From Saccharopolyspora montiporae (GTDB lineage: Bacteria > Actinomycetota > Actinomycetes > Mycobacteriales > Pseudonocardiaceae), in assembly GCF_015209505.1 (NCBI RefSeq), contig NZ_JADEYC010000012.1, positions 62,001-126,000 on the forward strand: a stretch of DNA of 64,000 nucleotides, written 5' to 3'. The notes beneath the pieces were generated by a model. The model made no database searches. It was not told where the DNA came from and worked only from the letters and a program-made list of their open reading frames with translations. The position numbers and the translations under genes were made by a program. Shown here piece by piece: positions 1 through 7,885 of the stretch (positions are counted from its first letter, which is position 1; every line of letters starts with the position of its first letter).

Positions 1-197
1 GAGCAACCCGGCGCGGTCGGCTCGACCGGCCCCCTCCGGCTCGACAAAGTGTCCACGAAGAAGAGGGGGACGGCCCGCCGATGGATACACCCCGACCGAT
101 CACCGCCACCTGATCAGGTGATCCACAGCGCGGGGCACATCACTCGGCGGAACGACTGGCTCGTCCACTTCGGACTGATCGGCGGCGCGTATCCGGC
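1..197. other. intergenic left edge
   Basis: No convincing coding frame. The stretch lies 3' of the minus-strand dehydrogenase that ends at 198, and the gene to its left is outside the window. The only structure seen is the palindrome listed separately. Confidence 0.6.
107..120. promoter_or_regulatory. perfect 14-bp palindrome, possible operator
   Basis: The bases CACCTGATCAGGTG read identically on both strands. They sit inside a wider inverted repeat, GATCACC at 98-104 and GGTGATC at 117-123. Such symmetry suits a dimeric regulator, perhaps acting on a gene left of the window. No regulator is identified and binding is inferred from symmetry only. Confidence 0.35.
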
Positions 198-1109
198 TCA
201 GTAACCGGCTTCGCGATCCACGAGCCCCAGCAGCGGCTCACCGGCCATCCGGCGGCGGACATTCTCCTCCACGCGCCTGGCCAGGGCGGGCATCAGCAGC
301 GAAGCGGGATTGGCCTGGTGCGGCGAGATAATCGCGCGCGGGTGGTCGAACAGCGGATGCCCGGCCGGCAGCGGTTCCGGCTCGGTGACGTCCAGGGCCG
401 CACCGCCGATGCGCTCCTCGTCCAACGCCGCCACCAGCGCCTCGGTGTCCACCAGCGAGCCGCGCGCCACGTTGATCAGCCACGCGCCCGGTTTCATCGA
501 CTCCAGCGCGGCCCGGTCGATCAGCCGGTCGGTCTCCGCGGTCGCCGGCGCCGCCACCACGACGAAGTCGGACTCCGCGAGAACGGTGCGCAGACCCTCG
601 GGATCGGCCGCCCGCCAGGTCTGCTCGGCACCGGCGACCGGTTTGCCCGAGCGGTTGGTCGCCAGCACCCGCACGCCGAACGGCCGCAGCAGCCCGATCA
701 GCGCCCGGCCGATCCCGCCGGCACCGACGATGCCGACGGTCGATCCGAACAGGCCGCGCATGCCCTCCGGCGCCGTCCACTCGTGCGCCCGGGCCATGCG
801 GTGCAACTGGCGCGCGCCGGTGAGCATCAGCCCGAGCGAGTGCTCGGCGACCGTCTCCGCGTAGGTGCCCACCGCCGAGGTGAACGTGATGCCCTCGCGC
901 AGGGCGCCCGCAGCCACCCACGGCTCGATGCCGGCGAACGGGAGCTGCACCCATTCCAGGCCCGGGTGGTCGTACTCCGCGAACCGCTCGGGCCCGGCTC
1001 CGAACCAGACCAGCGCCGAAGCCTCTTCCAGCGGCGCCGTTTCGGCCCCCGCGTCGAGCACCGCGCGCTTGAGCTCGGGGGTTTCCACCGGACCAATGTG
1101 GACGTGCAC
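198..1109 (-). CDS. D-isomer-specific 2-hydroxyacid dehydrogenase
   Basis: A 303-residue NAD(P)-dependent oxidoreductase of the phosphoglycerate dehydrogenase / hydroxypyruvate reductase superfamily, which reduces 2-keto acids to D-2-hydroxy acids in the cytoplasm. The Rossmann signature GIVGAGGIGRAL is about residue 125. The catalytic triad of the family is visible as Arg in NVARGSLVD, Glu in EPEPLPAGHPL and His in SPHQAN. The start is GTG at 1109, preceded by GGAG at a good distance; the next GTG is two codons in. It is divergent from the PEBP gene at 1362. The substrate cannot be told from sequence, so no symbol is given. Confidence 0.88.
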   Translation of the reverse strand: MHVHIGPVETPELKRAVLDAGAETAPLEEASALVWFGAGPERFAEYDHPGLEWVQLPFAGIEPWVAAGALREGITFTSAVGTYAETVAEHSLGLMLTGARQLHRMARAHEWTAPEGMRGLFGSTVGIVGAGGIGRALIGLLRPFGVRVLATNRSGKPVAGAEQTWRAADPEGLRTVLAESDFVVVAAPATAETDRLIDRAALESMKPGAWLINVARGSLVDTEALVAALDEERIGGAALDVTEPEPLPAGHPLFDHPRAIISPHQANPASLLMPALARRVEENVRRRMAGEPLLGLVDREAGY

Positions 1110-1361
1110 TGCTTCTCCAATGCTGAGTGGTGACCGGGCGCAGCCTAGTCACTCCGGCGGGCGACCGGCCACCGGCGTACCCACCGGCGTCGCGTTCGCG
1201 AGCTCGCCGAGTTGACCCGGTCCGGGGACGGTTGTTCTAGGGTGGCACCGGTGATCGCGCACCGTTGACGCGGACCGGCTCGCCGCCGGCGGGCACGGCC
1301 CCCCGCCCGGTGCGCTCCGCGGTGGATCGACCGCCGCCCTCGGAGATGAGGAGGATGCTGC

Positions 1362-1904
1362 ATGAGCCTGGAACGCCCCGTCGACCCGGACCCGTACTCG
1401 CTGCTGCCCCCGGTCCCGGCCTTCACCGTCACGTCCACCGACGTGACCGATGGCCAGCCGATGAGCCAGGACCACGCCTACGACGGCATGGGCGCGGGTG
1501 GCGGGAACGTGTCCCCGCAGCTGAGCTGGGAGGGATTCCCGGAATCCGCGAAGAGCTTCGTGGTGACCTGCTTCGACCCGGATGCCCCGATCCCCGGTGG
1601 CTTCTGGCACTGGGTCCTGGTGGACGTGCCGGTGTCGGTGACCGAGCTGTCCCGCGACGCCGGTTCGCGGGACGGCGGTGTCCCGGAAGGAGCCTTCCAC
1701 GTCGCCAACGACCTCGGTGAGCGGGCGTTCGGCGGCGCTGCCCCGCCGCCCGGCGACCGGCCGCACCGCTACTACTTCGTGGTGCACGCCGTGGACACCG
1801 ACAAGCTCGGCGTCGACGAGAACGCCAGCCCGGCGGTGGTGAGCTTCAACCTCGCGTTCCACACCGTGGCGCGCGCGGTGATCACGCCCACCTACCAGGC
1901 GTGA
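1362..1904 (+). CDS. YbhB/YbcL family PEBP-like protein
   Basis: A 180-residue protein of the phosphatidylethanolamine-binding / Raf-kinase-inhibitor-like family. The family core CFDPDAP followed by [10 protein letters not shown] (about residues 67-85) forms the anion-binding pocket, and the C-terminal AFHTVARA segment is also typical. Bacterial members are cytoplasmic and mostly uncharacterised. The ATG is preceded by AGGAGG with ideal spacing. It appears monocistronic, with a divergent dehydrogenase upstream and a membrane protein downstream. Confidence 0.92.
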   Translation: MSLERPVDPDPYSLLPPVPAFTVTSTDVTDGQPMSQDHAYDGMGAGGGNVSPQLSWEGFPESAKSFVVTCFDPDAPIPGGFWHWVLVDVPVSVTELSRDAGSRDGGVPEGAFHVANDLGERAFGGAAPPPGDRPHRYYFVVHAVDTDKLGVDENASPAVVSFNLAFHTVARAVITPTYQA

Positions 1905-2051
1905 TCCCCCGGCACCGGGGCCGCCGCGCTGCGGCCGTCCCCGGTGCTCCCGCGCCCACCCCCCGGTTCACCCGGTCGCGCTGAATCCACGCGGCGGTCC
2001 CGGCCCTCTTATCTACGGCCAGAGATCGCGCGCAGGTTCGGGGGACCGCAG

Positions 2052-3047
2052 ATGAGTGCACTGCCGGGGTGGTACGCCACCGTGATCGCCTGCTGCGCGG
2101 CAGCGCTGGGCTTGGCTCCGCTCGTGGCCGCGCAGCACCGCAGGTGCGGGCAGCTGCACCCGCGCGCCTGCGCGGGAGCGATGGCGGTCCTGCTGTACGC
2201 GGCCGGACTCGCCTGCTACGTGTTCTGGCCGCACCCGCCGACCGGCTGCGCCGCGGCGCAGTGGCGGCTCCTGTCCGGCCTCGGCGAGGCCGAGCACGCC
2301 CGCCAGTTCGCCGCCAACATCGCGCTGTTCGTCCCGCTCGGCGTGCTCGTGCGCCGGTACCGCGGAACCCGCGCGACCGCTGTCGGCGCCGGTGCCGCGG
2401 TATCGCTGCTCGTGGAACACGCGCAGCTGACCGGATTCTGGTCACTGCTGCCCTGCGCCTACCGCGTGTTCGACGTCGACGACCTGCTCACCAACACCTG
2501 CGGAAGCGCGCTCGGCGCGCTGGCACCGGCGGCTCCTCCGCGACCCCCGCCGGATGTCCGATCGGCCCGGTCCGCGACCCCCGGGCGCAGGGTGCTGGGC
2601 ATGGCGTGCGATCTGACGCTGCTGCTGTCCGCGTCCGCGATCAGCGCGGCGGTGCTGACCGGCGGGCACTCCCCGGGCTGGCGGCGCGCGGGGGCCTGCT
2701 GGTTCATCCCGGCGCTGCTGGCCCTGGCAGTGCTGCTGGCCGGCCGCGGGACCTCGCTCGGCCAACGGGCCGTGTTGCTCGGCGCCGCGCCGACCCCGCA
2801 TCCCCTCCGGTCATGCGTGCTGCGCTGGGGTTGCGGATGCGGTGGTCTCGCCGCCGCGCTCGGGTGCGCCGAGCTCCGCGATGCGGCCGACGGAGCACCC
2901 GCGGCGGCGCTGGTCGCGGTGTATTGCCTGCTGCACGGCGGCGCCGCGTTCACCGGCGGCGACGTCCGCGGAATCTCCGGACGCCTCGCGGGGTTGCACT
3001 TCAGCGACCTCCGAACGGCGGGCCGATCCACTCCCGCCCCGACATGA
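2052..3047 (+). CDS. VanZ-RDD fusion membrane protein
   Basis: A 331-residue multi-spanning membrane protein. The N-terminal part resembles VanZ-like proteins (FVPLGVLVRR, then VEHAQL and the FDVDDLLTNTCG motif at about 130-155). The C-terminal half looks like an RDD domain, beginning RRVLGMACDLTLLL near residue 180. VanZ homologues are linked to teicoplanin resistance in enterococci, but the function here is unknown. The ATG at 2052 is chosen because GGGGGA lies 7 nt upstream; an in-frame longer start at 1944 gives a Pro/Arg-rich, non-homologous extension. Its stop overlaps the earliest ATG (3044) of the mycothione reductase frame, suggesting co-transcription. Confidence 0.78.
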   Translation: MSALPGWYATVIACCAAALGLAPLVAAQHRRCGQLHPRACAGAMAVLLYAAGLACYVFWPHPPTGCAAAQWRLLSGLGEAEHARQFAANIALFVPLGVLVRRYRGTRATAVGAGAAVSLLVEHAQLTGFWSLLPCAYRVFDVDDLLTNTCGSALGALAPAAPPRPPPDVRSARSATPGRRVLGMACDLTLLLSASAISAAVLTGGHSPGWRRAGACWFIPALLALAVLLAGRGTSLGQRAVLLGAAPTPHPLRSCVLRWGCGCGGLAAALGCAELRDAADGAPAAALVAVYCLLHGGAAFTGGDVRGISGRLAGLHFSDLRTAGRSTPAPT

Positions 3048-3061
3048 TGCAGGATGAACCC

Positions 3062-4459
3062 GTGCGGCATTTCGATCTCGTGATCATCGGCTCCGGATCC
3101 GGCAATTCCATCCCGGACGAGCGATTCGACGACTGGAACGTGGCCATCGTCGACAAGGGCATCGGCCCCGACTCGGCGTACGGCGGAACCTGCCTGAACG
3201 TGGGCTGCATCCCGACCAAGATGTTCGTGCACACCGCCGACGTGGCCGGTGCACCGGTCGAGGGCGAGCGGCTCGGCGTCGATCTGGAGCTGCAGCGGGT
3301 GCGCTGGCCCGATATCCGGGACCGGATCTTCGGGCGGATCGACGCGATCTCCAGCGGCGGCCGGCACTACCGCATGTTCGACAACGAGAACGTGACCCTG
3401 TTCGAGGGCGTCGCGCGCTTCACCGGGCAGCGGGAGCTGACCGTGGACACCGCGCACGGACCGGAGACGATCACCGCCGACCGGGTGGTGATCGCCGCAG
3501 GAACCCGGCCGCTCGCCCCCGCGGTGCCCGGGCTGGACGAGATCGACTACCACACCAGCGATTCGGTGATGCGGTTGGCCGAACTGCCCAGCAGCATGAT
3601 CGTCATGGGCACCGGGTTCATCGGCGCCGAGCTCGCGCACGTCTTCGCCGCACTCGGCGTGCAGGTGACCATGATCGGCCGGTCCGGCCGCCTGCTGCGC
3701 GGCGAGGACGAGGCCGTCTCCGAGCGGATCACCGAACTGGCCGCGCGGCAGTGGGACCTGCGACTGAACCGCAAGGCGACCTCGGTGGAGCGCGACGCCG
3801 ACGGCGTCTTGCTGCACCTGGAAGGCCCGGAAGGCGCCGAGGTCGTGGCCGCCGAGCAGCTGCTGATCGCGGTGGGCCGCACCCCGAACTCGGACCTGCT
3901 GGACGTGCAGCAGGCAGGCGTCACGACCGATCCGGACGGCAAGGTCGTGGTGGACGCCCAGCAGCGCACCTCGGCGGACGGGGTGTGGGCGCTGGGCGAT
4001 GTCAGCTCCGCCTACGAGCTCAAACACGTGGCCAACCACGAGGAACGGGTCGTGCAGCACAACCTGCTGCACCCGGACGACCCGGTGGAGTCGGACCACC
4101 GCGTCGTCCCGCACGCCGTGTTCACCTCACCGCAGATCGCCTCGGTCGGACTGACCGAGCAGCAGGCCCGCGACCGCGGGATCGAGTACGTGACCGCGAC
4201 CCAGGACTACGGCGGGATCGCCTACGGCTGGGCGATGGAGGACACCACCGGTTTCGCGAAGCTGCTGGCCGATCCGGACACCGGCCAGCTGCTCGGGGCG
4301 CACATCATCGGGCCGCAGGCACCCACGGTCGTCCAGCCGCTGATCCAGGCGATGCAGTTCGGCCTGGACGCCCGCGCGATGGCCCGCGGGCAGTACTGGA
4401 TCCACCCCGCCATGCCCGAACTCGTGGAGAACGCGCTGTTGAACCTGCCGCTGCGCTGA
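3062..4459 (+). CDS. mtr: mycothione reductase
   Basis: A flavin disulfide reductase that regenerates mycothiol from mycothione with NADPH, the actinobacterial counterpart of glutathione reductase. The FAD motif VIIGSGSGNS lies at the N-terminus. The redox-active pair is in GGTCLNVGCIPTKM, the NADPH-binding segment is MGTGFIGAELAHVFA, and the dimer-interface histidine region is HPAMPELVENALLNL at the C-terminus. The SGN variant of the GxGxxG motif and overall length (465 residues) match the mycothione reductase branch. GTG 3062 is preferred because AGGA lies 7 nt upstream; ATG 3044 or 3047 would add five or six residues and overlap the VanZ stop. Confidence 0.93.
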   Translation: MRHFDLVIIGSGSGNSIPDERFDDWNVAIVDKGIGPDSAYGGTCLNVGCIPTKMFVHTADVAGAPVEGERLGVDLELQRVRWPDIRDRIFGRIDAISSGGRHYRMFDNENVTLFEGVARFTGQRELTVDTAHGPETITADRVVIAAGTRPLAPAVPGLDEIDYHTSDSVMRLAELPSSMIVMGTGFIGAELAHVFAALGVQVTMIGRSGRLLRGEDEAVSERITELAARQWDLRLNRKATSVERDADGVLLHLEGPEGAEVVAAEQLLIAVGRTPNSDLLDVQQAGVTTDPDGKVVVDAQQRTSADGVWALGDVSSAYELKHVANHEERVVQHNLLHPDDPVESDHRVVPHAVFTSPQIASVGLTEQQARDRGIEYVTATQDYGGIAYGWAMEDTTGFAKLLADPDTGQLLGAHIIGPQAPTVVQPLIQAMQFGLDARAMARGQYWIHPAMPELVENALLNLPLR

Positions 4460-4482
4460 ACCCGCCACCGGCGCGGCGGTTT
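4459..4482 (+). terminator. weak stem-loop after mtr
   Basis: Immediately after the mtr stop, AACCCGCC and GGCGGTTT can pair with one mismatch, followed by a short pyrimidine run. It is placed between the convergent mtr and antitoxin genes. The stem is short, so confidence is low. Confidence 0.35.
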
Positions 4483-4543
4483 CCCCGGACCCCGCTGGAG
4501 CACGCGGGTCAGGGTGCCGGGATCGCGGCCGTGGTGTGCCGCC

Positions 4544-4798
4544 CTAGCCGGACCAGTCCGCCCAGTCCCCGGGCCCGGCGTAGTCGGTGCCCATGTCGAA
4601 GGCGGCTACCGCCGTCGGCGCCGTCCACGCCGCGGAGATCACCCCCGCGCGCATGGCGCCGCTACCGGGCCCCGCCGGCTCCAGGCGCACCGACGGCGCG
4701 CCGAACCGGGTGATCACCACCTCGTCGCCCGACTCGACCCGGTCCATCAGCTCAGTGAGGCGTGCCGCGGCTTCGTCCGCGGTGAATTCGACGGCCAT
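4544..4798 (-). CDS. Phd/YefM-type antitoxin, no adjacent toxin
   Basis: An 84-residue protein with the start typical of prevent-host-death antitoxins: MAVEFTADEAAARLTELMDRVESGDEVVITRFGAPSVRL. In the family this N-terminal half forms a DNA-binding and dimerisation fold, and the variable C-terminus wraps the toxin. No toxin gene lies on either side: downstream is the 3' end of mtr (opposite strand), upstream is cobQ. It is therefore an orphan antitoxin or an autonomous regulator. Spacing to cobQ is only 18 nt, so it may be read from the cobQ transcript. Confidence 0.82.
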   Translation of the reverse strand: MAVEFTADEAAARLTELMDRVESGDEVVITRFGAPSVRLEPAGPGSGAMRAGVISAAWTAPTAVAAFDMGTDYAGPGDWADWSG

Positions 4799-4816
4799 GC
4801 CACGACGTTACCCGCA

Positions 4817-6352
4817 TCACACCGGCTCGGGCAGGATGCCGGCGGGGCCGATGGTGCGCAGCCCGCCCGGCACCCCGCCGTCCAGCAGCGCACGCAGCGC
4901 CCCGGTGTCCAGATGCTGCTCGACGAGATCCCCGAGCAGATCGAGCTGACCCGCGCGCACCGCGGCGAACGAGGTGTCCGCGGCGACCCGGAACCCGTCC
5001 CGGCCCGACCATCGGGCAGCCCGCTGCAGGAAATCCCGGCGGAAACCGTCGTTCTCGAACAATCCGTGCCAGTGCGTACCCAGCACCGGTCCGGCCACCC
5101 CGCCTTCCGTCCCACCGCCGTCCAACGCGACCAGCGGCGCCACCTCCTCCGCGCCGCGGACCAGGCCGTGGTGGATCTCGTACCCGCGCACCGGGTGCCC
5201 GAATGCGGTCCCCGCCGGATTGGTCAGCGTCTTGCGGGTGGCGAACTCGATCTCGCCGGGGAGCAGGCCCAACCCGTCCACCGCACCGGAGCGGCTCTCC
5301 ACGTGATCGGTGATCCGGCGGGTGAGCATCTGGAATCCGCCGCAGATTCCGGCCACCGGCCAGCCGCTGCGCGCGTGCTGGACGACCGCGTCGGCCAGTC
5401 CGGTGCGGCGCAGCCAATCCAGGTCGGCGACGGTGGACTTCGATCCGGGCAGCACCACCAGATCCGCATCGGTCAGCCGCGACGGCTCGGTGACGAACCG
5501 GACCGCGACCCCGGGTTCGGCGGCGAGCGCCTCCACATCCGTGGCGTTGGAGATCCGCGGGAGCTTGGGCACGGCGACCCGCAACCACTGGTCGCCGTGC
5601 GGCGGTGCCGGTCTGCCCAGCACACCGTCCGCGGCGTAGGACAGCGAATCCTCGGCGTCCAGCCACAGCTCCTCGGCCCACGGCAGCACCCCGTGCACCG
5701 GTCGACCGGTCAGCGCGCGCAGCTGGTCCAGCCCGGGTTCGAGCAGTTCCGGCGCTCCGCGGAACTTGTTCACCAGGAAACCCGCCACCAGGGCCTGATC
5801 GGCGGCGTCGAGCAGCGCCAGGGTGCCGAACAGCTGCGCGAAGACCCCGCCGCGGTCGATGTCGCCGACCACCAGCACGGGAAGCCCCGCAGCGCGGGCC
5901 AATCCCATGTTGGCGATGTCGGTCTCGCGCAGGTTGATCTCAGCGGGCGATCCGGCGCCTTCGCAGATCACGTAGTCGTGCTCGGCGCGCAACCGCTCCA
6001 GGGAGGCGGCGACCACGTCGAGCAACGCGGCCTTGCGGCTGCGGTAGGACATCGCGGTCACGTCCCCGGCGACCTCGCCGAGCACCACGACCTGCGAACT
6101 CCGATCACTGCCTGGTTTGAGCAGCACCGGGTTGAACCGCACCGAGGGCTGCACACCGCACGCGGCGGCCTGCACGGCCTGCGCGCGCCCGATCTCCCCG
6201 CCGTCCGGGGTGACCACCGAGTTGTTGGACATGTTCTGCGCCTTGAACGGCGCCACGGACGCGCCGCTGCGAGCCAGCCAGCGGCAGATCCCGGCGGTCA
6301 CGACGCTCTTGCCCGCGTCCGAGGTCGTCCCGGCAACAAGGAGTGCGTTCAC
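4817..6352 (-). CDS. cobQ: cobyric acid synthase
   Basis: A 511-residue enzyme that amidates four carboxyl side chains of adenosylcobyrinic a,c-diamide, using glutamine and ATP, late in cobalamin synthesis. The N-terminal dethiobiotin-synthetase-like ATPase domain starts [14 protein letters not shown] and contains [10 protein letters not shown]. The C-terminal glutamine amidotransferase domain has the nucleophile in GICGGFQML (about residue 340). Length agrees with the family. The start is GTG 6352. No other cobalamin gene is in the window and the 66-nt gap upstream is too short for a cobalamin riboswitch. Confidence 0.96.
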   Translation of the reverse strand: MNALLVAGTTSDAGKSVVTAGICRWLARSGASVAPFKAQNMSNNSVVTPDGGEIGRAQAVQAAACGVQPSVRFNPVLLKPGSDRSSQVVVLGEVAGDVTAMSYRSRKAALLDVVAASLERLRAEHDYVICEGAGSPAEINLRETDIANMGLARAAGLPVLVVGDIDRGGVFAQLFGTLALLDAADQALVAGFLVNKFRGAPELLEPGLDQLRALTGRPVHGVLPWAEELWLDAEDSLSYAADGVLGRPAPPHGDQWLRVAVPKLPRISNATDVEALAAEPGVAVRFVTEPSRLTDADLVVLPGSKSTVADLDWLRRTGLADAVVQHARSGWPVAGICGGFQMLTRRITDHVESRSGAVDGLGLLPGEIEFATRKTLTNPAGTAFGHPVRGYEIHHGLVRGAEEVAPLVALDGGGTEGGVAGPVLGTHWHGLFENDGFRRDFLQRAARWSGRDGFRVAADTSFAAVRAGQLDLLGDLVEQHLDTGALRALLDGGVPGGLRTIGPAGILPEPV

Positions 6353-6418
6353 GACGACGTTCCTACCCGACTCCCCAGCGTGCGCAGAACTCGCCCGCGG
6401 GTCACGGCGAGCTGCGGA

Positions 6419-7276
6419 TCACGCGCGGGTGAGGATCTCGTTGCCGTCCGCGGTGATCAGGATCGTGTGCTCGAACTGCGCGGTCCAGCTCTTGTCCTTG
6501 GTGGTGACCGTCCAGTCGTCGTCCCACACGTCGTACTGGTGGGTGCCGAGGGTGATCATCGGCTCGATGGTGAAGGTCATGCCGGGTTCCAGGACCGTCT
6601 GCACCGAAGGCTCGTCGTAGTGCAAGATCACCAGCCCGCTGTGGAACGAGCGGCCGATCCCGTGTCCGGTGAAGTCGCGCACCACGCCGTAGTCGAACCG
6701 CTTGGCGTAGGACTCGATCACCCGGCCGATGACGTTGAGCTCGCGTCCCGGCTTGGCGGCCTTGATTCCGCGCATCATCGCCTCGTGCGTGCGCTCCACG
6801 AGCAGCCGGACTTCCTCGGCGACCTCGCCCGCCGGGAAGGTGGCGTTGGTGTCCCCGTGCACGCCGCCGACATACCCGGTGACGTCGACGTTGACGATGT
6901 CGCCATCCTCGATCACCGTCGAGTCCGGGATCCCGTGGCAGATGACCTCGTTCAGCGAGGTGCAGCAGGACTTCGGGAATCCGCGGTACCCGAGCGTGGA
7001 CGGGTAGACGCCGTTGTCGCAGAAGAACTCGTGCACGACCGCGTCGATGTCGTCGGTCTTGGCCCCGGGCCGGACGGCATCGCCCGCTGCGGCCAGCGCC
7101 TGCGCCGCGAGTTTGCCCGCGACCCGCATCGCCTCGATGACCTCGGCCGACTGCACGTCCGGTTCGGTGCCGCGCGCCGGAGCCGGCTTGTCCACGTACT
7201 CCGGGCGTTCGATGCTCGCGGGGACGGGGCGGCGGGGTGTCTGGACACCTGGGGTCAGCGGGGCGCGTACCGGCAT
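6419..7276 (-). CDS. map: type I methionine aminopeptidase
   Basis: Removes the initiator methionine from nascent proteins with a dinuclear metal centre. The pita-bread fold ligands are visible: Asp in [12 protein letters not shown], Asp in HGDTNATF, His in [11 protein letters not shown], Glu in FTIEPMI and Glu in QFEHTILI. The N-terminal extension of about 40 residues, with [12 protein letters not shown], matches the longer actinobacterial MapB-type enzyme. I place the start at ATG 7276, giving 285 residues; a GTG two codons upstream is also possible. It lies upstream of cobQ on the same strand with a 66-nt gap. Confidence 0.96.
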   Translation of the reverse strand: MPVRAPLTPGVQTPRRPVPASIERPEYVDKPAPARGTEPDVQSAEVIEAMRVAGKLAAQALAAAGDAVRPGAKTDDIDAVVHEFFCDNGVYPSTLGYRGFPKSCCTSLNEVICHGIPDSTVIEDGDIVNVDVTGYVGGVHGDTNATFPAGEVAEEVRLLVERTHEAMMRGIKAAKPGRELNVIGRVIESYAKRFDYGVVRDFTGHGIGRSFHSGLVILHYDEPSVQTVLEPGMTFTIEPMITLGTHQYDVWDDDWTVTTKDKSWTAQFEHTILITADGNEILTRA

Positions 7277-7354
7277 GACCACACTGTAGAACGTGCCGCA
7301 CCGCCGCGGTCGGCCCGCATCCCGCCAGCGGGCCGGGCTATGGCCGATCGCACA

Positions 7355-7765
7355 TCACGGTTCGGCCGCCAGCCGGGACCCGGGCGATGCGGTGCGCAAT
7401 CCGGCATCGGCCGCCGCCGCCAGCAGCACCGGCTCGTAGGAGACGTAGGCGTGCAGCCCCTCGGCGCGACTGACCGCGGTGCCCAGGTGCAGTGCCTGCA
7501 GCGGATCCACCTGCAACCGAATCGCGGTGGCCGCGTCCAGCGCCGCGTCGTCGACCGGCAGCTGCTCGATCTTGGACAGCACGATCGACGCGAGATCCTC
7601 CGCGGCAGGACCTTCGGCGCGCAGCGCACGCAGCACCTCTGCGCGCGAGATCGCGCTGGTCGTGCGCGCATGCTGCCTGCGCGCGAGCACCCACTCGCTC
7701 AACGCCGAGCTCTCGGGTTCGGGCGCGATGAGCTTGACCAGGGCAGAGGCATCCAGGTAGATCAA
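7355..7765 (-). CDS. PIN-domain protein, VapC-like, altered active site
   Basis: A 136-residue PIN-domain protein resembling VapC ribonucleases. The first two acidic positions are present, Asp5 in IYLDASALVKL and Glu43 in SRAEVLRAL. The third, normally Asp in the LDALHLA motif, is Gln90 (LQALHLGTA). The fourth, normally Asp in VTYD, is Glu111 (VSYEPVL). The start is taken as TTG 7765 after GGAGG, because a longer frame to 7813 adds a non-homologous leader. No antitoxin precedes it. It is probably a weakened or inactive toxin; full nuclease activity cannot be assumed. Confidence 0.78.
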   Translation of the reverse strand: MIYLDASALVKLIAPEPESSALSEWVLARRQHARTTSAISRAEVLRALRAEGPAAEDLASIVLSKIEQLPVDDAALDAATAIRLQVDPLQALHLGTAVSRAEGLHAYVSYEPVLLAAAADAGLRTASPGSRLAAEP

Positions 7766-7885
7766 CAGCCCTCCCGTTCGAACCGCAGGCGCGATGGCGC
7801 GTGCAGCGAACAACTTAGCACTGCGTGCTCAGCGCGTAACTCCCCGAACACGTGACGCATTCGCGAAAATCCGGACCGCGCAGCG

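Noticed and set aside
6353..6418. Possible cobalamin riboswitch before cobQ
   Set aside because: The gap is 66 nt, far too short for a cobalamin riboswitch, and no conserved B12-box-like sequence was seen.
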